A stretch of 64,000 bases of DNA from Clostridiaceae bacterium (GTDB lineage Bacteria; Bacillota; Clostridia; Oscillospirales; QAMX01). The translations under genes were made by a program, and so were the position numbers. The notes below the pieces were generated by a model. The model made no database searches, was not told the DNA's origin, and saw only the letters and a program-made list of their open reading frames with translations. Below, piece by piece: positions 8,479 to 16,480 of this stretch (within the stretch, counting starts at the first letter, position 1; every line of letters starts with the position of its first letter). The stretch spans positions 28,021 to 92,020 of the forward strand of contig JAHAYX010000016.1 in NCBI GenBank assembly GCA_018384365.1, given 5' to 3'.

Positions 8479-9555
8479 ATGAAAATGATTCTGCGCTGGT
8501 TCCCCTATGGAGATGACAGCGTGACGCTTCAGCAGATCCGGCAGACGCCGGGTGTGACAGGCGTTGCCACGATGATTCCGCAGATTCCGGTCGGCGAAGT
8601 CTGGCCGGCCGAGCAGCTCATTGCTCTGCGCGACGAGGTGAATGCCGCCGGACTTGAGATGGAGGTCATCGAAAGCGTCAACATCCACGAGGACATCAAA
8701 AAAGGCCTGCCGACGCGTGACCGCTATATCGAGAACTACATTAAAACCATCGAAAATCTTGCCCAGGCGGGCGTAAAATGCCTGTGCTATAACTTTATGC
8801 CGGTTTTGGACTGGGCGCGCAATGAACTGGACCATCCGCTGCCCGACGGAAGCACGGCGCTTTCCTACCGTCACGAGGAAGTACTGAAGCTGGATCCTTC
8901 CCACTTCGCGGACGCGATGCTGGGCGGCTCGCGCGGCTATTCTCTGCCGGGCTGGGAACCGGAGCGCATGGGCGCCATGGCGGCGGACATTGAATTTTAC
9001 CAGTCCTTCACAACGGAACAGTACTGGGCAAACATGAAATACTTCCTGGATGCGGTGATCCCGACTGCGGAGCGCTGTGACATCCACATGGGTATCCATC
9101 CGGATGATCCGCCATGGCCGCTTTACGGCCTGCCGAAGGTCATCACCAGCGCGGAAAACATCCGCACCTTCCTGGCACTGAACCCCAGCCCCTATAACGG
9201 CATCACGCTCTGCACCGGCAGCCTGGGCTCCAACGTGAAGAACGATATCCCGGCCATTGTGCGGGAATTTGCCGACCGCATCCCGTTTACGCACATCCGC
9301 AACATCAAGCACCACTCACCGCAGGACTTTGACGAGGCGGCACATCTCTCTTCCTGCGGCGACCTCGATATGTTCGAGATCGTGCGCGCCTTCTATGAGT
9401 CCGGATTCGACGGTTATATCCGTCCGGACCACGGCCGCATGATCTGGGGCGAGCAGGCACGTCCGGGCTATGGCCTTTACGACCGCGCACTTGGCGCGAC
9501 GTATCTCCAGGGCCTGTGGGAAGCTATTGACAAGATCGAAAAACGCGGAAACTGA
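8479..9555 (+). CDS. uxuA: Mannonate dehydratase
   Basis: A 358-residue TIM-barrel metalloenzyme of the UxuA family, converting D-mannonate to 2-keto-3-deoxygluconate. The N-terminus MKMILRWFPYGDDSVTL is characteristic. Metal and substrate residues are expected in HMGIHPDDPPWPLYGLPK, TLCTGSLGS, FTHIRNIKHH and IRPDHGRMIWGE. AGGAGG is well placed before the start. With uxuB it forms a two-gene operon ended by a strong terminator. In a xylan degrader the substrate would be glucuronate released from glucuronoxylan. The isomerase UxaC, KDG kinase and aldolase of the pathway are not in this window. Confidence 0.95.
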   Translation: MKMILRWFPYGDDSVTLQQIRQTPGVTGVATMIPQIPVGEVWPAEQLIALRDEVNAAGLEMEVIESVNIHEDIKKGLPTRDRYIENYIKTIENLAQAGVKCLCYNFMPVLDWARNELDHPLPDGSTALSYRHEEVLKLDPSHFADAMLGGSRGYSLPGWEPERMGAMAADIEFYQSFTTEQYWANMKYFLDAVIPTAERCDIHMGIHPDDPPWPLYGLPKVITSAENIRTFLALNPSPYNGITLCTGSLGSNVKNDIPAIVREFADRIPFTHIRNIKHHSPQDFDEAAHLSSCGDLDMFEIVRAFYESGFDGYIRPDHGRMIWGEQARPGYGLYDRALGATYLQGLWEAIDKIEKRGN

Positions 9556-9562
9556 CGCAGCA

Positions 9563-9602
9563 AAACCCCGGCCCGAGGAAATTTTCCTGTGGGCCGGGGT
9601 TA
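9563..9602 (+). terminator. Terminator of uxuBA
   Basis: AACCCCGGCCC and GGGCCGGGGTT arms with a 16-base loop. Confidence 0.8.
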
Positions 9603-9606
9603 CTGA

Positions 9607-9648
9607 TAAAAAAACAGCGGCTGGAAATCCCAGCCGCTATATTTTTTT
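9607..9648. terminator. Bidirectional terminator
   Basis: An A run, AGCGGCTGG, loop AAATC, CCAGCCGCT, then ATATTTTTTT. It ends the NlpC/P60 transcript on the minus strand and backs up the uxuA terminator. Confidence 0.85.
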
Positions 9649-9656
9649 CCTTCAGA

Positions 9657-10574
9657 TCAGGCAATGCGTCTTGCGCCGACATATCGCGTGGTGTAATAAT
9701 CGGTCGAGAGCGCTGTTACGCGGACAACATCGCCGGGGGAAGTGGCATGGATGAAATATCCATCGCCAACATAGATACCAACATGGCCGATGGCCTTGGA
9801 ACCGCGGGAGAAGAACACGAGGTCGCCAAGCTGCAGATCATCATAAGAGACGGCAACACCGTTTTCATATTGATCGGAAGCGGTGCGGTTCAGAGAGTAG
9901 CCCATCTGCGCGTAAACATACTGCACAAAGCCGGAGCAGTCAAACCCTTCCTCTGGGCTCTCGCCGCCGTAAACGTAGGCATAACCCAGATATTTGTACG
10001 CATATTCCACGATCTGTCCGCCGATGGTGGTGGCAGCGACCGGCGCCGGATCATTGGTATAGGAAACGGCAGTGGTGCCGTCTTCCTGCACGGTCATGTA
10101 AGTGAATACCAGGCCGTCAACACTCAGGTAGTCCGGATGGACATAGCCGATCAGGTCGACAAACTTAATTTTATACCAGCCGTCCTCGATTGCCAGAATC
10201 GTGACCATTGTGCCGTCCATCAGGCGGCCTAAAATCTCGTTGTCCGTGCCGGGCGCGGAACGGACGTTTACCGTGCTGCCTGTGATGGAGCCCATGGAGG
10301 ACTGCACCTGCACGTCGCCCATGTCAACGTATTCGGCGAATACATAGGCGGACTGTCCGTTATAATTGACTATGTACCAGTCACCGACGCGGCCGGTGAC
10401 GTCAACGGTTTCCCCGTTGTAAACTTTTCCGATGCTCTCGGAGTCCGTGGACGTTTCCGTCCGGACAAACAATGCCGAGGCGTTTACTACCCCGTCGACC
10501 GCGAAGCTCATGCCCGATAAAACGACACAAAGCACGCAGACCAATACAATTACTCTTCTCGTGAAACGGTTCAT
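9657..10574 (-). CDS. Secreted NlpC/P60 cell-wall hydrolase with two SH3b domains
   Basis: A 305-residue exported peptidoglycan endopeptidase. A signal peptide (MNRFTRR, then a Val/Leu core) runs to about residue 26. Two SH3b repeats follow at about 32-85 and 93-152, the second marked GSTVNVRSAPGTDNEILG. The C-terminal NlpC/P60 domain (about 185-305) has catalytic Cys in DCSGF, His in HVGIYVGDG and a third polar position in FIHATS. These enzymes cleave D-Glu/mDAP-type stem peptides during growth, division or daughter-cell separation. It lies 40 bases downstream of a small unknown gene but has a credible promoter of its own. Confidence 0.92.
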   Translation of the reverse strand: MNRFTRRVIVLVCVLCVVLSGMSFAVDGVVNASALFVRTETSTDSESIGKVYNGETVDVTGRVGDWYIVNYNGQSAYVFAEYVDMGDVQVQSSMGSITGSTVNVRSAPGTDNEILGRLMDGTMVTILAIEDGWYKIKFVDLIGYVHPDYLSVDGLVFTYMTVQEDGTTAVSYTNDPAPVAATTIGGQIVEYAYKYLGYAYVYGGESPEEGFDCSGFVQYVYAQMGYSLNRTASDQYENGVAVSYDDLQLGDLVFFSRGSKAIGHVGIYVGDGYFIHATSPGDVVRVTALSTDYYTTRYVGARRIA

Positions 10575-10599
10575 TGTACATCCCCCAAAAAGTACAAGA

Positions 10600-10628
10600 A
10601 TTAGACGTCAATATTACTTAGATGTCAA
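10600..10628 (-). promoter_or_regulatory. Promoter of the NlpC/P60 gene
   Basis: TTGACA and TCTAAT, 17-base spacer, minus strand. It overlaps the end of the upstream small gene. Confidence 0.6.
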
Positions 10629-10916
10629 TGCACGGTTCAACCACACAGATGCAACGTCTATTGCAGAATAAATGCCGGTTTTTTCGCCGGTCTTTACAAT
10701 CCGCTCCAGCGGATTCAGGGATTCATCGGTACGCATGAGCGTGATCATGACCCGGTTTGCGATATTCAGGCCGTGACTTTCCACGGTATCGAGAATCTGC
10801 AGCATGATGATGTATTCATCCTTCATATCACCGTAATAAAGGGTGTTTCCGGAGCGAATCAGCGGCTTGCCTTTATATTCAAGGTAATCTTTTGCGTTTT
10901 TTTTGGCTGTCGCCAT
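10614..10916 (-). CDS. Conserved hypothetical protein (100 aa)
   Basis: A small soluble protein beginning MATAKKNAKDYLEYKGKPL with the core NTLYYGDMKDEYIIMLQIL, followed by an Arg/Thr-rich helical end. The basic N-terminus, LIRSGNTLYYG strand and helical C-terminus look like a conserved Clostridia protein, but I do not recognise a named family. The track starts at 10949; ATG 10916 is preferred because TAAGGAGG sits seven bases before it. A strong promoter lies about 60 bases upstream, preceded by a pair of 11-base direct repeats, so it is probably regulated. Its position before a wall hydrolase may be incidental. Confidence 0.75.
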   Translation of the reverse strand: MATAKKNAKDYLEYKGKPLIRSGNTLYYGDMKDEYIIMLQILDTVESHGLNIANRVMITLMRTDESLNPLERIVKTGEKTGIYSAIDVASVWLNRALTSK

Positions 10917-10977
10917 CGTGCGCCTCCTTACATTCTGAAAACATACCATGTTACTGCTTTGTTACTGATTTGTAACA

Positions 10978-11006
10978 ATCATAACATGGACTGACACTTT
11001 TGTAAA
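10978..11006 (-). promoter_or_regulatory. Promoter of the 100-aa hypothetical gene
   Basis: TTTACA and TATGAT with 17 bases between them on the minus strand. Confidence 0.65.
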
Positions 11007-11007
11007 C

Positions 11008-11049
11008 TGTCGAATTGCACAAATGTTCTTGGTACATTTGTCGAATTGC
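11008..11049 (-). repeat. Direct repeats flanking a palindrome upstream of a promoter
   Basis: TGTCGAATTGC occurs at 11008-11018 and 11039-11049, a period of 31 bases (about three helical turns). Between them lies the inverted repeat CAAATGT/ACATTTG (11020-11040). The array abuts the -35 box at 11001-11006, a usual place for activator binding. The regulator is unknown. Confidence 0.6.
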
Positions 11050-11056
11050 GCCGGTT

Positions 11057-12004
11057 TTACAACATTTTTATCGCGTACATATCACAGAAAGCGGAACAAT
11101 AACCACACAAAACGCATTTTTCGCGGTCCACCTGCATCCGTCCGTCCACCACACTTGCAGCACCTTGGGGGCAGTGCTGCGTGCAGTTTCCGCAACCGAC
11201 GCACCAGTCTTCCACGTGGATTCTGCGTCTTTTTGCCTGTAAACGCGCTTCCTGTTCCGGTGTATAGGAACCGGTTTCAAAAAAGTGAATATTTGCCTCC
11301 ACTTCATCTTTGCTCTGCATACCGACGGCCACGGAATCGGCAAAGGGGAGCCCCAGCACATAGCGCAGGCACTCGCCGCTCCGGCGGTGCAGATTGCCGC
11401 CGCCGAAAGCCTTCATGATGTAAATGCCGATCCCTTTTGCATAGGCGTCCTGCACGGCGCTTTCCATTTCCTCGCGCGTGCCGTCCACGATGCCCCAGCC
11501 TTCAACGTTGATCAGGGGGTGGATCACGTCAAGGCCGAGCGCCGCGGCGGCGCGCACACCGGCAACATGGTGCGTGGATGCGCCGACCGCGCGGATCACG
11601 CCTTTTGCCTTCAGGTCATAAAGCGCCTCCAGCGCGGGCATATGGCCGCGGAAGGTGTGCTCGCTTTCCTGCTCGTGCAGCATGAAAATGTCGATCACAT
11701 CGCGGTCCAGGGCGCGGCGCGCCTCATCGACGGCGTCGAGCGCCATCTGCCGTTCGTATGCATAGGATTTTGAAGTGAGTATGATGTTGTCACGGCCCCA
11801 GCGGCGAAGTCCCTCCCGAACGTAGGGATACACGCCGTAAAGCTGTGCCATATCAACGAAGTTGATGCCCTTTTCAAAAGCAAAAGCCAGAATCTCACCT
11901 GCTTCAGCAGGATCAAATCCGGCTTGCAATGGCCCCATTGTGAGAGAACCGAAACATAATCTGGAAACAACGAGCCCGGTTTTTCCCAATTCATTGTACT
12001 TCAT
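11057..12004 (-). CDS. Aldo/keto reductase with C-terminal 4Fe-4S ferredoxin domain
   Basis: A 315-residue protein. An aldo/keto reductase TIM barrel covers about residues 1-255, with catalytic-type residues in [20 protein letters not shown] and [11 protein letters not shown] two-cluster ferredoxin tail follows: [12 protein letters not shown] near residue 270 and [12 protein letters not shown] near 300. This architecture is common in anaerobic Clostridia and suggests electron exchange with ferredoxin rather than only NADPH; the substrate is unknown. Its ATG overlaps the ireB stop as ATGA, implying translational coupling. The sequence HxxG at the usual catalytic His position is visible only approximately. 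Confidence 0.92.
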   Translation of the reverse strand: MKYNELGKTGLVVSRLCFGSLTMGPLQAGFDPAEAGEILAFAFEKGINFVDMAQLYGVYPYVREGLRRWGRDNIILTSKSYAYERQMALDAVDEARRALDRDVIDIFMLHEQESEHTFRGHMPALEALYDLKAKGVIRAVGASTHHVAGVRAAAALGLDVIHPLINVEGWGIVDGTREEMESAVQDAYAKGIGIYIMKAFGGGNLHRRSGECLRYVLGLPFADSVAVGMQSKDEVEANIHFFETGSYTPEQEARLQAKRRRIHVEDWCVGCGNCTQHCPQGAASVVDGRMQVDREKCVLCGYCSAFCDMYAIKML

Positions 12005-12246
12005 ACGTCCAAATACTTCCGCAAAAGCTCCTGTAAAAGTTCGTCACGATCAATCCTGCGGATTAACGTGCGCGCATTTTTATAATTGGTGATATAAGTC
12101 GGGTCCTCGCTCAGAATGTAACCGACAAGTTGGTTGATCGGATCATATCCTTTTTCCACAAGAGCATTGTATACTTCGGAAAGGGCGTTTTTCATATCGA
12201 CATTGCTCTCTGCGTCGAGCTTAAACTTGATGGTACTGTCAAACAC
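12001..12246 (-). CDS. ireB: IreB family regulatory phosphoprotein
   Basis: An 81-residue protein with the full IreB/UPF0297 sequence (core [19 protein letters not shown], then [16 protein letters not shown]). In enterococci IreB is a Thr-phosphorylated substrate of the IreK kinase and influences cephalosporin tolerance; elsewhere it usually precedes ruvX. The start is GTG with AGAGGTGA upstream. Here the next gene is an aldo/keto reductase overlapping by four bases, an unusual partner. A promoter is present 55 bases upstream. Confidence 0.93.
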   Translation of the reverse strand: MFDSTIKFKLDAESNVDMKNALSEVYNALVEKGYDPINQLVGYILSEDPTYITNYKNARTLIRRIDRDELLQELLRKYLDV

Positions 12247-12300
12247 GTTATATCACCTCTCTAAATGCAGCATAATCGGGATTCTCATCATCCCACTAAT

Positions 12301-12329
12301 AGCATATAACATTTTCACCCGGCTGTAAA
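12301..12329 (-). promoter_or_regulatory. Promoter of ireB-aldo/keto reductase
   Basis: TTTACA and TATGCT, 17-base spacer, minus strand. Confidence 0.6.
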
Positions 12330-12517
12330 GGGGTTTTGTTTGCAGCTTCGTTGCAGTTTGGAAACAAGGCGGAACATTGCGGCGGCGGACAGCGCGTTCC
12401 GGCCGGCCGGGCACACCCGTAATGCAGTGTACGCATTCCCTCGCCTGCTTATACCTTCCTCAGGCATGTGGACAGGGAGTCCCCGCATATAGTGGGACGG
12501 AAAGGAAGGGATGTGAA

Positions 12518-13429
12518 ATGAGATTCCCACCGGAGGGACTGCTTTGCGATACGGCGGAAAACCAGGAATTCCTTTCGGGCAGGCGGGGACTGGAGTCTGC
12601 CAGTCTGGAAGGCCGGACCCTGGAGGCGCGCGCCGTCCGCTGTGACGGCTGCTGCAATCTGTTTGTGGAACTGGGAGGGCGTGCCGTCGTGATCCCGCGC
12701 AGGGAGGCGATCATCGACCCCGACAACCAGAAAGACGTGGCCATTCTTTCCCGCGTGGGCCGGCCGGTCTGCTTCAAGGTGCTGCGGGCGCCCGGCTGCC
12801 AGGAGGATGAGCCGCGTTTTCTCCTTTCGCGGCGCGCGGCGCAGGAAGAGGCAATGGAGTACTTCATGAACCGGCTGAATATCGGCGAAATCATCTGGTG
12901 CAGAGTCAGCCGGCTCGAATGTTTCGGTGCGTTTGTGGATATCGGGCGCGGAATCCCTTCGTTTATCGGCATCGAAAATATTTCCGTATCCCGGATCCGG
13001 CATCCGGCGGAGCGTTTCCGGATCGGACAGCTGATTCCGGCCGTTGTCACGGAAATCGACCGCACGCTGAAACGCGTCATGCTTTCGCACAAGGAATTAT
13101 TGGGCACCTGGGAAGAAAATGCGGCATTTTTTCACAGCGGAGATACCGTGGAAGGCATCGTTCGTGGGATAGAATCCTATGGCGTGTTTATCGAACTTGC
13201 GCCGAATCTCTCCGGGCTGTCGGATCCGCATGAGGGACTGCGGGAAGGACAGCGCGTGTGCGTCTACATTAAATCTATCATACCCGAAAAAATGAAAATC
13301 AAGCTTGCCGTCGTGGATGTTTTGCCGGATTGCCCTGTCAGAAAACCGGTGCGCTATTTTCTGCCGGGGCGGCGCATCACGGGCTGGACGTATGCACCGG
13401 AAAGTCCGGCGGAAAACGGCTGCGAGTGA
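12518..13429 (+). CDS. S1 RNA-binding domain protein
   Basis: A 303-residue cytoplasmic protein. After an N-terminal region of about 120 residues without an obvious name, an S1 motif begins LNIGEIIWCRVSRLECFGAFVDIGRGIPSF and is followed by a second, GDTVEGIVRGIESYGVFIELAPNLSG. Such proteins resemble short ribosomal protein S1/YugI-like RNA-binding factors and probably bind mRNA or the ribosome. Start 12518 is preferred over the track's 12377 because GGAAGGG lies seven bases upstream and the domain similarity starts after it. A divergent ireB promoter shares the 5' gap. No clear promoter of its own was seen. Confidence 0.85.
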   Translation: MRFPPEGLLCDTAENQEFLSGRRGLESASLEGRTLEARAVRCDGCCNLFVELGGRAVVIPRREAIIDPDNQKDVAILSRVGRPVCFKVLRAPGCQEDEPRFLLSRRAAQEEAMEYFMNRLNIGEIIWCRVSRLECFGAFVDIGRGIPSFIGIENISVSRIRHPAERFRIGQLIPAVVTEIDRTLKRVMLSHKELLGTWEENAAFFHSGDTVEGIVRGIESYGVFIELAPNLSGLSDPHEGLREGQRVCVYIKSIIPEKMKIKLAVVDVLPDCPVRKPVRYFLPGRRITGWTYAPESPAENGCE

Positions 13430-13500
13430 TTGCAAAAAATTCCATACATGAAGGACCGGACTCCGGCGCATACTAACGGCGCATAAAGGAGTTGAGTCGA

Positions 13501-13719
13501 ATGATTATGGACAGGATTGCGCTAATACTCGTGATAATCGGCGCGTTGAACTGGGGCAGTGTGGGAATCTTCGGATTTGATATCGTCGCGTACATCTGCG
13601 GCGGTCAGCTTGCCACCGTAAGCCGTGTGATATTCACTCTGGTCGGACTTGCGGGACTCTGGTGCGTTTCCCTGCTTTTCAGGGAACGCGGAGAACTTCA
13701 CGAGGGCGACAGTTTATAA
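13501..13719 (+). CDS. DUF378 family small membrane protein
   Basis: A 72-residue protein with two transmembrane helices. The family signature is IIGALNWGSVGIFGFDIV in the first helix; the second runs VSRVIFTLVGLAGLWCVSLLF. The function of DUF378 proteins is unknown. The track begins at a TTG at 13492, but AAGGAG is nine bases before the ATG at 13501, which is preferred. It is followed by a strong terminator. Confidence 0.9.
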   Translation: MIMDRIALILVIIGALNWGSVGIFGFDIVAYICGGQLATVSRVIFTLVGLAGLWCVSLLFRERGELHEGDSL

Positions 13720-13731
13720 GCAATAAAAAAG

Positions 13732-13779
13732 AAAACAGGCGTCTTTTCCCGAAACCCGGGGAAGGACGCCCGTTTTTTT
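13732..13779 (+). terminator. Terminator after the DUF378 gene
   Basis: GGCGTCTTTTCCC, a GAAA-type loop, and GGGGAAGGACGCC followed by seven T residues. The A-rich 5' flank may also serve tmcAL on the minus strand. Confidence 0.85.
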
Positions 13780-13800
13780 GCATTTTAACATGAAAAAAGA

Positions 13801-14997
13801 TTAGACCGTGCGTACATAAACGGGACTTTGCGTCCAGCCCTGCCCGCCGAAGCGGCACGCGCGGGAAGGATAGGCAAGCGCGAACAAATCGTCCGCCTGC
13901 GCCTCCAGCGAAAGACAGGAAGCCGCTTCGGCGCCGAGTGCCCGGCCGTCGGCGGCCTTTGTAATGACCGGGATGCCGCGGATTTCCCGCAGAAGCGCCC
14001 GGCCGGTATCATTAAAAGCCAGCACGCGTGCGTAAGGAACCGGCGCGTCTGTCAGACCCTGCCGCAGGCCGAGAAACGCCGCCATGCAGATGCGCCGCAG
14101 CCGTGCGTGGGAGTACCGGCGCGTTTTCGCGCGGGCGCAGAAGTCTGCCGGATCAAGCGCTTCCTGTGCGGCACGGGCCAGACGGTACTCGAGCCCTTCG
14201 CTGATGTCGGGAAGCACGGCGAAATCCTGCGCCGCCATACGCCGCAGGACGCTCAGAATGGCGGTGTCAAGGCTGCGGCCATCCACCGGCGCGCGGCCTG
14301 CCTGCATTTCCCTGATGAAAACAGACTGTGCGTCCGCAGGGAGAAAGGAAAGCGCCTCCTCCGTCTGTCCCGCGCGCAGGAGCGCCCGGAGATGCGATGC
14401 GGAGGCATAGTCTCCATCCGGCGCGCCGTCGTGCCGTGCGCCTTCGCGCCGGATGGGCAGCGGCGTGATAGAATATCCGTTTTCCCGGATTTCGCGCACA
14501 TATTCCACGCCCAAAATGTCGTTCGGCGAGGCAAGCAGCGCACCGGCTGCGGGGTCTGCCTCCCGTATGGCCTGTTCCCGCGCGGCGGCGTATTCCATGC
14601 CGCCGGAAAGCAGCGCACGAATCCGGTCGTTGACCTGCGGATCGCCGTCCAGACGTGCGGCGGCGGTGATGGCGGAGAGATCTGCGGATTCGCTGCCGAA
14701 GGCCAGCTGCGAGACGATGCCCGTCCCGGCCAGCAGCCCGACCCCGCCCGCGGCGAAAGTGCCCGCGCCGGCGCAGGCCCAGGGCAGGGGAAGCTCCAAA
14801 ACCAGATCCGCACCGCAGCGCACGGCAGTTTCCGCCCGCGCGAACTTGTTCATCACGGCAAGCTCCCCGCGCTGGACAAAATGACCGCTCATCGCACATA
14901 CGACGGGCAGCCCGGTCATTTTCCGCGCACGGCGGATATGGAAGGAATGGCCGCTGTGAAACGGATTATATTCGCATATGATGCCAACTGCGCGCAT
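13801..14997 (-). CDS. tmcAL: tRNA(Met) cytidine acetate ligase
   Basis: A 398-residue nucleotidyltransferase-fold enzyme. It matches TmcAL (YlbM), which uses acetate and ATP to make N4-acetylcytidine at the wobble position of elongator tRNA-Met. The HxGH signature is in EYNPFHSGHSFHIRRAR (residues 9-25), followed by VCAMSGHFVQRGE, NKFARAETAVRCGADLVLELP and SPNDILGVEYVR. Length is normal for the family. It is divergent from ackA, whose product works on acetate too, though a functional link is only suggestive. Start at ATG 14997. Confidence 0.92.
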   Translation of the reverse strand: MRAVGIICEYNPFHSGHSFHIRRARKMTGLPVVCAMSGHFVQRGELAVMNKFARAETAVRCGADLVLELPLPWACAGAGTFAAGGVGLLAGTGIVSQLAFGSESADLSAITAAARLDGDPQVNDRIRALLSGGMEYAAAREQAIREADPAAGALLASPNDILGVEYVREIRENGYSITPLPIRREGARHDGAPDGDYASASHLRALLRAGQTEEALSFLPADAQSVFIREMQAGRAPVDGRSLDTAILSVLRRMAAQDFAVLPDISEGLEYRLARAAQEALDPADFCARAKTRRYSHARLRRICMAAFLGLRQGLTDAPVPYARVLAFNDTGRALLREIRGIPVITKAADGRALGAEAASCLSLEAQADDLFALAYPSRACRFGGQGWTQSPVYVRTV

Positions 14998-15168
14998 AAC
15001 AGGCTCCTTCTGATATTCCGCTCCGATATTTCGTTGGTTTTTTGCCGTAAAAACTTGCTTTCTTCATAATTGTGTTGTAAAATATAATTTGGTCGTTTGT
15101 GTTATGATTTTATCATGGAACAACGCGGTTTTCAAGAAGAGTATGAGTAAAGGAAGGGTATGAGAATT

Positions 15169-16362
15169 ATGCACATCCTTGTTATCAACGCAGGAAGCTC
15201 CTCGCTCAAATACCAGTTCTTCAACATGGACAACCATGAGGTTCTGGCGAAGGGTATCTGCGAACGCATTGGATTTGGCGGACATATGCGTCATTCCGTC
15301 GCGGGAAAAGTGGTATTTGAAAGTGATGTCGAAATGCCCGATCATTCCGTTGCGGTCGAGCACGTCTTAAAGGAACTGACGAACAGCGAATATGGCGTGA
15401 TCGCGGATATGGGGATGGTTGACGCGGTCGGACACCGCGTGCTGCACGGCGGTTCCAAATTCTCCGGCAGTATGGTTGTCACCCCGGAGGTTGAGGCGGC
15501 GATTGAAGAATGCATCCCGCTTGGCCCCCTGCATAATCCCGCAAACCTGATGGGCATCCGTGCCTGCCAGAAGGTCATGCCCGGCGTACCGCAGGTGGCT
15601 GTGTTCGACACGGCTTTCCATCAGTCCATGCCGGAGCAGTCCTATCTCTACGCAATTCCGTATGAGTATTATGAGAAGTACGGCATCCGGAAATACGGTT
15701 TCCACGGTACTTCCCACCGTTATGTTTCCGCCCGCTGCGCCGAGCTTTTCGGCAAGCCGGCCGAGGAACTGAAGATTGTTACCTGCCACCTAGGCAACGG
15801 CTCTTCTGTCGCAGCTGTGAAAAACGGCAAGTGCTTTGACACCTCCATGGGTCTGACCCCGCTGGATGGTCTGGTCATGGGCACACGCAGCGGCTCGATC
15901 GATCCCGCTGTTGTGGGCGTGATTGCCGAGCGTACCGGCGCGTCCGCTTCCGAGGTTGTGGATATCCTGAATAAAAAATCCGGCCTGCTGGCTGTCTCCG
16001 GCATTTCCGGCGACTATCGTGACGTCAGCGCTGCCGATGAGGCGGGCAACCACCGCGCACACATTGCCCGTGAGATGCTGTTCCAGTCCATCAAGCGCTA
16101 CATCGGCGCCTACGCCGCAGAAATGGGCGGCATTGATGCGCTCGTGTTCACCGCAGGCATCGGCGAAAACAACGCCTATCTGCGTCAGCGCGTGGCAGAC
16201 GGTCTGGAATTCATGGGCATCGGCGTGGATCCGGCCAAGAACGAAGGCCGCGGCGACGACCGCGAGGTCACGGCAGAGGGCGCCCGCGTGCGTACCTTCG
16301 TGATTTCCACGGACGAAGAACTGATGATCGCGCTCGACGCGCAGGAGCTCACTTCCAAGTAA
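15169..16362 (+). CDS. ackA: Acetate kinase
   Basis: A 397-residue ASKHA-fold kinase making ATP from acetyl phosphate. Motifs: VINAGSSSLKYQ at the N-terminus, GHRVLHGG, FDTAFHQSMP, KYGFHGTSHRYV, LGNGSSVAAV, GLVMGTRSG and FTAGIGENNAYLR. The track starts three codons earlier (15160), but AGGAAGG is only two bases from that ATG and most AckA proteins start directly at M-x-ILVINAG, so 15169 is preferred with moderate certainty. The usual partner pta is not adjacent; PFOR lies next with its own promoter. Together they give the pyruvate to acetyl-CoA to acetate route, with phosphotransacetylase presumably elsewhere. Confidence 0.96.
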   Translation: MHILVINAGSSSLKYQFFNMDNHEVLAKGICERIGFGGHMRHSVAGKVVFESDVEMPDHSVAVEHVLKELTNSEYGVIADMGMVDAVGHRVLHGGSKFSGSMVVTPEVEAAIEECIPLGPLHNPANLMGIRACQKVMPGVPQVAVFDTAFHQSMPEQSYLYAIPYEYYEKYGIRKYGFHGTSHRYVSARCAELFGKPAEELKIVTCHLGNGSSVAAVKNGKCFDTSMGLTPLDGLVMGTRSGSIDPAVVGVIAERTGASASEVVDILNKKSGLLAVSGISGDYRDVSAADEAGNHRAHIAREMLFQSIKRYIGAYAAEMGGIDALVFTAGIGENNAYLRQRVADGLEFMGIGVDPAKNEGRGDDREVTAEGARVRTFVISTDEELMIALDAQELTSK

Positions 16363-16413
16363 GATCCTGCCGCGGGATACAGCGATTACATTGGCATTAA
16401 AAGCCTGATTATC

Positions 16414-16442
16414 TTTACAATCAGACTGTTTAGTGATATAAT
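16414..16442 (+). promoter_or_regulatory. Promoter of PFOR, overlapped by an inverted repeat
   Basis: TTTACA and TATAAT, 17-base spacer. The -35 lies inside CTGATT-N8-AATCAG (16405-16424), a possible operator. Confidence 0.75.
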
Positions 16443-16480
16443 TTCTGCGTGAAAACCAAAAATACAGGAGGAAAAGTTTC

